The notes beneath the pieces are model-generated. The model was not told where the DNA came from and did not search any database. It saw only the letters and a list, made by a program, of their open reading frames with translations. This document shows, piece by piece, positions 44,238 to 50,341 of a DNA stretch of 50,341 bases; within the stretch, counting starts at the first letter, position 1, and every line of letters begins with the position of its first letter. The position numbers and the translations under genes are program-made. The stretch comes from Streptomyces celluloflavus (GTDB taxonomy: Bacteria > Actinomycetota > Actinomycetes > Streptomycetales > Streptomycetaceae), in NCBI GenBank assembly GCA_000720995.1, contig JOEL01000072.1, positions 1 to 50,341 on the forward strand, written 5' to 3'.

Positions 44238-44996
44238 GTGGACGCCGGACCGAGCGCTCTCACGGTCGCGCAGGCCGCTGAGCAGAGCTGTTTGCAGGCC
44301 AACGACTGGATCTGCGGTGAGTACGTCCGCACCCGCGGCCACGAACTGCTGGACGCGACCGTCCAGCACATCGGCATCACGGCCATATCCGTGATCATCG
44401 GCCTGCTGGTGGCCTTTCCGCTGGCGCTGGTGGCCCGTCGCCGGCGGGCCGCGGCAGGACCGGTCCTCGGGTTGACGACGGTGCTCTACACCGTTCCGTC
44501 CCTGGCCATGTTCGCGCTGCTGACCCCGGTCTTCGGGGTCTCGGCGGCGGTGGTGATCACCGGTCTGGTGATGTATTCGCTGACGATCCTGGTGCGGAAC
44601 ATCCTCGCCGGGCTGACGTCGGTGCCGGACGAGGTGCGGGAGGCGGCCCGCGGGATGGGGTACGGCGCCGCGCGGCTGCTGTTCGAGGTGGAACTGCCGC
44701 TGGCGCTCCCCGCGATGGTGGCCGGGCTGCGGATCGCGACGGTCTCGACGGTGGCCATGACGACGATCGGCTCGGTCGTCGGCTACGGCGGCCTGGGCAA
44801 TCTCATAGCCAGCGGTATGGAGGGCTTCTTCAAGGCGGAGGTCCTGACGGCGACGGTGCTGTGCGTACTGCTGGCGCTGGTGGCCGACCTGCTGCTGATG
44901 GGCCTGCAGCGGCTGCTGACGCCCTGGACACGGACGCGGACGCGGGCGGGGACGCGGTCCCGGCGCGGGGCGGGCACGACGAAGGCGGTGGCCTGA
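44238..44996 (+). CDS. Betaine/choline-type ABC permease, first subunit
   Basis: The 252-aa protein has five to six membrane segments and the EAA-type loop (VREAARGMGYGAARLLFEVELP) that contacts the ATPase. ALTVAQAAEQSCLQANDWIC at the start is non-membrane. GTG 44238 is favoured because GGGAGG lies the right distance upstream; other in-frame GTGs exist at 44208 and 44229. It is followed three bases later by the second permease. Confidence 0.92.
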   Translation: MDAGPSALTVAQAAEQSCLQANDWICGEYVRTRGHELLDATVQHIGITAISVIIGLLVAFPLALVARRRRAAAGPVLGLTTVLYTVPSLAMFALLTPVFGVSAAVVITGLVMYSLTILVRNILAGLTSVPDEVREAARGMGYGAARLLFEVELPLALPAMVAGLRIATVSTVAMTTIGSVVGYGGLGNLIASGMEGFFKAEVLTATVLCVLLALVADLLLMGLQRLLTPWTRTRTRAGTRSRRGAGTTKAVA

Positions 44997-44999
44997 GCG

Positions 45000-45920
45000 A
45001 TGGACGCGATCACGGGCGCGTGGCAGTGGCTGACGACGGCCGCCAACTGGGCCGGGGAGAAGGGCGTATGGCACCGGCTGGGCGAGCATGTCTACCTCAG
45101 CGCGCTGTGCCTGGTCATCTCCTGCCTGATAGCCCTGCCGGTGGCCCTCTGGCTGGGGCATATCGGCAAGGGCGGGGCGCTGGCGGTCAACATCTCCAAC
45201 GTCGGGCGGGCGGTACCGACCTTCGCGGTGCTGGTGCTCCTGACGCTCAGCCCGCTGGGGACGCACGGGGACTGGCCGACGATCATCGCGCTGGTGCTGT
45301 TCGCGGTGCCGCCGCTGCTGACCAACGCCTATGTGGGCATGCGGGAGGCGGACCGCGATGTGGTTGAGGCCGCCCGGGGGATGGGCATGTCGGGGCCGCA
45401 GCTCCTGCTGCGGGTCGAGATACCCCTCGCCTATCCGCTGATCATGACGGGTCTGCGGTCGGCGACGGTGCAGGTGGTGGCCACGGCGACGCTGGCGGCC
45501 CTGGCCGGCGGCGGGGGGCTGGGCCGGATCATCACCGCGGGCTTCGGCAACTACGACACCGCGCAGGTGGTCGCGGGCGCGCTGCTGGTGGCCGTACTGG
45601 CGCTGGCCGTCGAGGGCGCTCTCGTCCTGGCGGACCGGTTCTTCGACCCGATGCGGGGGCGGCGGCGCGGGGCCCGTACGGCGGGGAGAGGTACGGCAGG
45701 GGGGACGGGGCGCGGCGACGCGGGTTCCGGGGCGGGCTCCGGTACCGGCTCCGGTGGGGCGGGCAGGGCTGGTGGGTCCGGTGTGTCCGAGAGGCCGGGC
45801 GGGTTGGGCGGGGTTGGTGCGGCCGGTAGGTCCGGTGAGCCCCGCGGGCTGGGTGTGACCGGTGGGTCCGGTGGGTCCGGCCGCGGTGGGGACGCGGTCG
45901 CGTCGGGAAAACTCGCCTGA
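45000..45920 (+). CDS. Betaine/choline-type ABC permease, second subunit, with Gly-rich tail
   Basis: The 306-aa permease has a standard membrane domain to about residue 215, with the EAA-type VVEAARGMGMSGPQLLLRVEIP. The last 85 or so residues are Gly/Ser/Arg-rich (GSGAGSGTGSGGAGR and similar), built from short DNA repeats. Normal family proteins end before this. ATG 45000 is four bases after the preceding stop. OpuC-type systems have two different permease subunits, as seen here. Confidence 0.92.
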   Translation: MDAITGAWQWLTTAANWAGEKGVWHRLGEHVYLSALCLVISCLIALPVALWLGHIGKGGALAVNISNVGRAVPTFAVLVLLTLSPLGTHGDWPTIIALVLFAVPPLLTNAYVGMREADRDVVEAARGMGMSGPQLLLRVEIPLAYPLIMTGLRSATVQVVATATLAALAGGGGLGRIITAGFGNYDTAQVVAGALLVAVLALAVEGALVLADRFFDPMRGRRRGARTAGRGTAGGTGRGDAGSGAGSGTGSGGAGRAGGSGVSERPGGLGGVGAAGRSGEPRGLGVTGGSGGSGRGGDAVASGKLA

Positions 45921-46199
45921 CGCGGTGCCCCGACTTTGCCATGCTGCCGAGCGGTCCGGTCCGGAGTGGCCCGGTCCCCGGTGGCCTGATCAGGGCCTTG
46001 ATGCCGGGTCTTCGACACCGAGTCTCCATTACCCGATTACCCGGCCTCCGTTACCCGGCCCTGTACCCAGCACCGTTACCCGGTCCCGATACCGATCCCC
46101 GTTTCCGGGCGTCACCTCACCCACCCGATCGCACTCGGCACGCTCCACCCAGCACCAGACCAGAGCAGATCTGACCGAACGAACTGAATGGTGAATTCC
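45921..46199. other. Region between permease and binding-protein genes, with direct repeats
   Basis: Positions about 46027-46088 hold several TTACCCGG-like words (TTACCCGATTACCCGGC, GTTACCCGG twice). No gene was seen. This gap may carry a separate promoter for the binding protein. Confidence 0.5.
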
Positions 46200-47168
46200 A
46201 TGAGCAGCAAGTCACGTGTGGCGCGCACCGCGCTTGTCGCGGGCACAGTGATCGCGCTGGCGGCCGGGCTGGCCGCGTGCGGTGGCGAGAGCCTGGAGGA
46301 CAAAGGCGGAAGCAAGAGCAAGGGCGGCGGGAAGGGCGAGATCGTCGTCGGCTCGGCCGGTTTCACCGAGTCGAAGGTGCTCGCCGAGATCTATTCCAAG
46401 ATCCTTAACGAAGCGGGTTATCGAACGCGCGTTCAGACGCTGGCCAATCGGGAGCTGTATGAGCCGGCTCTGGAGAAGGGTCAGATCGATGTCGTGCCGG
46501 AATATGCCTCGACTCTCGCGGAATTCCTCAACGCCAAGCAGAACGGCCCCAAGGCGAAGCCCGTCGCCTCCAGTGACATAGACAACACCGTGACGGCGCT
46601 CAAGAAGCTCGCCGAGCCGCGCGGCCTCAAGGTGCTGCCGGTGGGCGAGGCCACGGACCAGAACGCCTTCGCGGTCACCAAGGAATTCGCCGAGCAGCAC
46701 AAGCTGAAGACGCTCTCCGACCTGGGCGCGTCGAAGCAGAAGATCAAACTCGCATCGGGCGAGGAGTGCGAGTCGCGGCCCTTCTGCAAGCCGGGCCTGG
46801 AGAAGACCTACGGCATAGACATCGCGGGCCTCGACCCCAAGGGCGTCGGCACCCCGCAGTCCAAGCAGGCGGTCAAGGACGGCACGGATCAACTGGTGCT
46901 CACCACGACCACCGACGCCACACTCGACAACTTCGGTCTGGTGCTCCTCCAGGACGACAAGAAGCTCCAGAACGCCGACAATGTGCTGCCGGTGGTGAAT
47001 GCGAAGAGCGCCGGTGACAAGGAGATCGAGACCGCTCTCGGCAAGCTCACGGCGGTGCTGACGACCAAGGACTTGATCGACTTGAACCGCAAGGTCGATG
47101 CCGAGCGACTCAAGCCGGCAGATGTCGCACAGGCATATCTGAAGTCCAAAGATCTGATCAAGAAGTAA
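46200..47168 (+). CDS. Betaine/choline-type substrate-binding lipoprotein
   Basis: The 322-aa protein has a lipoprotein signal with lipobox LAAC near residue 26, then a Gly/Lys/Ser linker and an OpuCC/OsmF-type binding domain: VVGSAGFTESKVLAEIYSKI, ANRELYEPALEKGQIDVVPE, SGEECESRPFCKPGLEKTYG and KDGTDQLVLTTTTD. It should present quaternary ammonium osmolytes to the permeases encoded before it. ATG 46200 has GGTGA upstream; an ATG four codons earlier is possible. Confidence 0.95.
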   Translation: MSSKSRVARTALVAGTVIALAAGLAACGGESLEDKGGSKSKGGGKGEIVVGSAGFTESKVLAEIYSKILNEAGYRTRVQTLANRELYEPALEKGQIDVVPEYASTLAEFLNAKQNGPKAKPVASSDIDNTVTALKKLAEPRGLKVLPVGEATDQNAFAVTKEFAEQHKLKTLSDLGASKQKIKLASGEECESRPFCKPGLEKTYGIDIAGLDPKGVGTPQSKQAVKDGTDQLVLTTTTDATLDNFGLVLLQDDKKLQNADNVLPVVNAKSAGDKEIETALGKLTAVLTTKDLIDLNRKVDAERLKPADVAQAYLKSKDLIKK

Positions 47169-47189
47169 CCACAGGGAAACGGATCGGTG

Positions 47190-47214
47190 TGCGGGGCCCC
47201 ATCGGCCCCGCACG
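47190..47214 (+). terminator. Hairpin after the binding-protein gene
   Basis: A perfect 10-bp stem (GTGCGGGGCC with GGCCCCGCAC) closes on CCATC. It is 21 bases past the stop codon. Confidence 0.65.
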
Positions 47215-47232
47215 CACGGTAAGTTTCTGGCC

Positions 47233-49110
47233 ATGCCACGAGGACGCCACCGCCATTCACCAACCCTCCACCGGCTGCTTCCTCCCTCGACGGTCGCCGG
47301 TGCGTCGATCGCGTGCGCCACGGGAACGTGGTTCGCCGGCGACGACCTCACACAGCGTGTGCTCGCCGCGGGCGCGGCGGCCGCCGCGGTCGGCGGCGCG
47401 GTCCTGCTGCGGACCTGGGACCGCAGGGCCGGCAAGCAGGTCGCCGAGCTCAGCCGCGCCCGGACGCGCGACGAGTGGCGGACCGAGGAGCGGGTGGCCG
47501 AGCTCGAATCGAATGTCGAGGAGGCCCGCGAGATCCGCACCGCGCTGGATACCAAACTCCGGGCCAAGCGTGCCGAGTTGGCCCGGCTGCGCAGCGAGCA
47601 CGCCGAACTGCTGCGCCGCTACGCCACCGCGGAGACCGAGCGGGCCAGCGCGCTGGAAGGCCGTCGTCTCCTGGAGATCGAGGCGGCGGCCCCGGCCCCG
47701 GCCTCGGGTTCCTCCTCGGTCCCGGCGTTGCCGTCCGCCAAAGCCGACGGTCCGGCGCTGGACGGCGCGGCGCAGGGCGGTCCGGCGCAGGGCAACCGGG
47801 ATAGCTCGGGGAGTCTGGCGTCGGACGGCCGGCTCGGCACCGCCGCGTTCGCGCAGGCGGACCAGGCGCTGCGGCGGCTGGTCGGCAGCGCCGCCCGCCA
47901 GCGCGATCGGGCCCAGGAGGCCCTGCGGACGCCGGACGGTGCGGAGGCCCGGGGCGGCGCGGCCGGTCCGGGCGGTGGGGTCCCTCGCGATGACACGGCC
48001 TCTCGCGATGACACGGCCTCCCGTGATGACATGACCTCCCCTGATGACATGGCCTCCCGCGACAGTGCGGCCCACCTGGACGGTGCGGCCGGTCGGGCCG
48101 CCGACCTGGTTCGTCCCGATGGTCCGACGCATCGTGCCGATGGCGCGGCCAGTCGTGAGCGTGGAGCCCGGCCCGATGGCGCGGCCCCTCGTGCGGGTGG
48201 AGCCCGGTTCGACGGTGCGGGCCGGTCCGATGACGCGGGTCGGTTCGACAGCACGAGCCAGAACGACGGCGCGGGCCAGACAGACGGCGCAGGCCGGTCT
48301 GACGGCGCGGCCGGTTCCGGTGGTGCGGCGGGTGCCGAGGGCGGGGCCCGTCAGGACGTATCTGGCGGCCGGAGCGGTCGCGGTAGCCGTAGCGAGTTGG
48401 GCGGCCGCACCGAGCCGGGCGGCCGTACCGAACACGAAGACCGGCGTGAGCAAGAAGGCCGGAGCGGTCGGGGCAGCTCGGACGTTGCGGAGGGTACGGG
48501 CGCTGCGGAGGGTGCGGGCGGCCAGGAGAAGTCCGGGGCGGTCGCCGCACGGCTGGCGAGCGGTGCGCGGCACGCCCGTACGAACACGTCCGCCGTGCCC
48601 GCGCTTCGCCGGATTCCGGCCGCAGCCGCCGTCATCCCGGCGCCCGCCGTGCCCCGCCCCGCCACTTCCCGTGCGCTCGGCGGCTTCGACTTCTTCGGCA
48701 ACGCGGCCGCCGAACGGCGTCAGCTGACCGCGCCGCTGGAGGACGATCTGGCCGATGTCGTCGGCGACGAAGCACTCGCCGAGCAGTCGGCCCGCGCGCA
48801 GGCTCGTACGCCGGCCGCCCTTACCGAGGCTCGTACAGAGGCCCGCACAGAGGCCCGTGCGGACGCGGTGAGTGCGCAGGCGAGTGTGGACGCCCGGGGG
48901 GACGGGCGTGAGCCGGACGCCGCCGTGGCGGACGAGGACGTGGCCGCCGGCGACGAGGAGACGGCAGCCGCGGCATCCGACGGTAAGGCGTCCGGCGGTA
49001 AGGCTTCCGGCAACAAGGCGGCCGATGGTGTCGGTGAGGTCATCGACCTGACCGCGCATGACGAGACCGAACAGTTCGACGTCGCCGTACTGCGTAGCGC
49101 CATCTCCTGA
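47233..49110 (+). CDS. Large membrane-anchored, coiled-coil, low-complexity protein
   Basis: The 625-aa protein starts with a short basic segment and one or two hydrophobic stretches (about 20-60: VAGASIACATGTW, LAAGAAAAAVGGAVLL). A predicted coiled coil follows (about 68-150, rich in E, R and L). Residues 150-470 are a disordered D/G/A/R/S repeat region with 18-bp DNA repeats. A short recognisable block, LGGFDFFGNAAAERRQ, lies near 500, and the C-terminus is GEVIDLTAHDETEQFDVAVL. No catalytic motif was seen. The family is not recognised beyond actinobacterial conservation of the ends, which is inference. Confidence 0.75.
   Translation: MPRGRHRHSPTLHRLLPPSTVAGASIACATGTWFAGDDLTQRVLAAGAAAAAVGGAVLLRTWDRRAGKQVAELSRARTRDEWRTEERVAELESNVEEAREIRTALDTKLRAKRAELARLRSEHAELLRRYATAETERASALEGRRLLEIEAAAPAPASGSSSVPALPSAKADGPALDGAAQGGPAQGNRDSSGSLASDGRLGTAAFAQADQALRRLVGSAARQRDRAQEALRTPDGAEARGGAAGPGGGVPRDDTASRDDTASRDDMTSPDDMASRDSAAHLDGAAGRAADLVRPDGPTHRADGAASRERGARPDGAAPRAGGARFDGAGRSDDAGRFDSTSQNDGAGQTDGAGRSDGAAGSGGAAGAEGGARQDVSGGRSGRGSRSELGGRTEPGGRTEHEDRREQEGRSGRGSSDVAEGTGAAEGAGGQEKSGAVAARLASGARHARTNTSAVPALRRIPAAAAVIPAPAVPRPATSRALGGFDFFGNAAAERRQLTAPLEDDLADVVGDEALAEQSARAQARTPAALTEARTEARTEARADAVSAQASVDARGDGREPDAAVADEDVAAGDEETAAAASDGKASGGKASGNKAADGVGEVIDLTAHDETEQFDVAVLRSAIS
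47986..48057 (+). repeat. Four 18-bp tandem repeats in the 625-aa protein gene
   Basis: Units of CGCGATGACACGGCCTCT type, four in a row with small changes, encode (R/P)DD(T/M)(A/T)S. A fifth partial unit follows. Confidence 0.85.
48823..48858 (+). repeat. Three 12-bp repeats encoding TEAR
   Basis: Three copies of ACxGAGGCxCGx encode TEAR-TEAR-TEAR in the C-terminal part of the 625-aa protein. Confidence 0.8.
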
Positions 49111-49160
49111 GCCCTCGGCTCTGCACCACATCCGCTCTCCACCACCCCAGCTCTCCACCA

Positions 49161-49211
49161 CTTCCGTCCGCCGGTCACTTCCGTCCGCCGGTCACCTCCG
49201 TCCGTCGGTTC
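49161..49211. repeat. Three 17-bp tandem repeats downstream of the large protein
   Basis: CTTCCGTCCGCCGGTCA is repeated twice exactly and once with three changes. It lies in the 284-base gap between the genes at 47233 and 49395, where no gene was found. Confidence 0.9.
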
Positions 49212-49394
49212 TCTCTTCAGGTCTTCAGGTCTCCGGGTCTGCCTTCCGGCCCCCGCCGGGTACTCCTGTGGAGGGTGGGGGCCGGGGCGGTGGGACCAAA
49301 GGCATACGGGCAAGAACCTCCCCCGTTAGCACGGTCGGTCGCCGATCCGCCGCAAGGATTGAGGCACACGCCGCCACTTCCGGAAGGAACCCCC

Positions 49395-49910
49395 GTGCCG
49401 AAATCCCCGCGCACTGTCTCCCGCGCCCGCGCCCGCGTATTCGTCCGCCCCGTCGCCCGTCCGCTGGCCGTGGCCGCCGTGACGCTGGCCGCCGGTGCCA
49501 TCCTGACCGGCTGCTCCGGTTCCGATTCGTGGAACCCCTTCGACCATCACGAGCAGCGGTCGGAGTACGCCACCGGTGCCGAGGCGAAGAAGGCCCGCAC
49601 CTCCATGCCGCGCTGGCTGCCGGACGACGCCACGGACATCAAGTACGTCCTCTCGACGACCGGTGACGACCGGCTGATCGCGGCCAAGTTCAAGGACGCC
49701 GAGCCGCCCGCCGAATGCGTCACCGGCAAGGGGGCGGCGAAGGCGCAGGGCAATCCGAAGCTGGAGGCCGACTGGTTCCCCAAGGACCTCGCGGCGAAGG
49801 TTGATACGCAGTGCGGCACCTGGTCGGGCGCCACGGTCGACGGCACCTTCTACGCGTGGCAGGACCACGACGTCGTCCAGAAGTCGCCCCGTACCGAGCA
49901 GCCCCGGTAG
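49395..49910 (+). CDS. Putative lipoprotein, unknown function
   Basis: The 171-aa protein has a basic start, a hydrophobic segment and lipobox LTGC (cysteine near residue 40), so it is probably lipid-anchored outside the membrane. The mature domain is about 130 residues with MPRWLPDDATDIKYVLSTTG, ECVTGKGAAKAQ, WFPKDLAAK, QCGTWSG and DGTFYAWQDHD. Two later cysteines may form a disulfide. GTG 49395 has GGAAGGAAC upstream. No enzyme motif was recognised. Confidence 0.85.
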   Translation: MPKSPRTVSRARARVFVRPVARPLAVAAVTLAAGAILTGCSGSDSWNPFDHHEQRSEYATGAEAKKARTSMPRWLPDDATDIKYVLSTTGDDRLIAAKFKDAEPPAECVTGKGAAKAQGNPKLEADWFPKDLAAKVDTQCGTWSGATVDGTFYAWQDHDVVQKSPRTEQPR

Positions 49911-50341
49911 TCCGGGCAGCCCCCAGGAAGCCCGAGTGGCCCTATCGGTCCCAGCCGTTCTGGAGGACCCCGCGGTCCCCGTAGCCTCCGTAGTCCTTGC
50001 AGCCCCCGTAGTCCTTGCGATCCCAGAAGTCTTGGCAATCCCAGCGGTCTTGGCAGTCCCGGCAGCCCGAGCAACCTGAGCAACCCGAGAAGTGACGGCG
50101 GGGGAGCGCTGCCCCCACGCCTCCTGTTGGCGGAACGGTGCCGCACGGGTGCGGACGAGCTCGTCCGGGCGGGACCTTCGCGCGGGCGGGGCCTTCGCCG
50201 GGCGGAGCCTTCGCCGGGCGGCGCCCCCTGGATGCCCCCGGAGCCCCGTTATGTTTTTCGCGGTCCTGCAAGAGGGCCGCTGGCCTCCGGGCCTGGCATG
50301 ACTTTTGCCCCCTGTCGAACGGATGACCTGGGGGGTGGTGT
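49911..50341. repeat. Degenerate short-unit repeat region at the window end
   Basis: From about 49920 to 50090 the DNA is built of related 9- to 12-bp words such as GTAGTCCTTGCA/GCAGTCCCGGCAG. The remainder to 50341 is GC-rich with GGGCGGAGCCTTCGCC-type words near 50180-50225. No gene was recognised. A gene may start just beyond the right edge. Confidence 0.6.

Noticed and set aside
49942-50271. Cys/Asp-rich minus-strand frame resembling a small cysteine-rich protein
   Set aside because: It is produced by a degenerate DNA repeat that is open in several frames, and no ribosome site or homologous domain is visible.

Overview
The window is high-GC actinobacterial DNA and almost certainly from a Streptomyces chromosome. 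Supporting signs are very high third-position GC, frequent GTG starts, a rodlin/chaplin cluster for aerial-hypha coating, an Xre/DUF397/HATPase developmental regulator locus, and a core-chromosome stretch running ppa, dacB, metalloprotease, tilS, hpt, ftsH, folE and then folP, folB, folK. No rRNA, tRNA, CRISPR array, prophage or insertion sequence was found.

Layout. (1) 1-6.5 kb: arylamine N-acetyltransferase, a RidA-family protein with a long disordered N-terminus, an AlkZ-like winged-helix protein, a family A DNA polymerase, and the frameshifted remains of a second winged-helix gene. (2) 6.7-11.2 kb: a surface-protein cluster with two short chaplins, three rodlins, one unassigned small secreted protein, and a two-domain chaplin with an LAxTG sortase tail. 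Five of these genes have upstream sequences resembling BldN promoters. (3) 11.7-14.6 kb: tatA, then a zinc-starvation set of cysteine-poor ribosomal proteins (S14, L28, L33, L31, S18) and a COG0523 protein, around a palindrome resembling a Zur box. (4) 14.6-20.7 kb: an ArsR/SRPBCC pair with twin operator-like palindromes, the DUF397/HATPase/Xre regulator set, an aldehyde dehydrogenase, a DinB-type protein and a PadR regulator. (5) 20.8-27.3 kb: gadB, a WrbA-type flavoprotein, a LysE exporter, a YbjQ protein, a DedA protein and a ThrE exporter. (6) 27.4-42.7 kb: pyrophosphatase, PBP4-type carboxypeptidase, zincin, tilS, hpt, ftsH and the folate genes, interrupted by an esterase and a DUF2156 membrane protein. 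(7) 42.9-47.2 kb: a glycine-betaine/choline-type ABC importer with its ATPase divergent from two permeases and a binding lipoprotein. (8) 47.2-50.3 kb: a large repeat-rich membrane-anchored protein, a small lipoprotein, and a degenerate noncoding repeat.

How the parts work together: rodlins and chaplins are secreted and coat aerial hyphae and spores, and the promoter matches suggest BldN control. The alternative ribosomal proteins probably release zinc from ribosomes under Zur control. The fol genes make tetrahydrofolate, with folE making the pterin and folB, folK and folP continuing the pathway. ThrE, LysE, GadB and the betaine importer handle amino acids and osmolytes.

Short-period tandem repeats are unusually common, inside genes (RidA N-terminus, PBP4, PadR tail, permease tail, the 625-aa protein) and between them. 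They are probably the fastest-evolving parts of the window.
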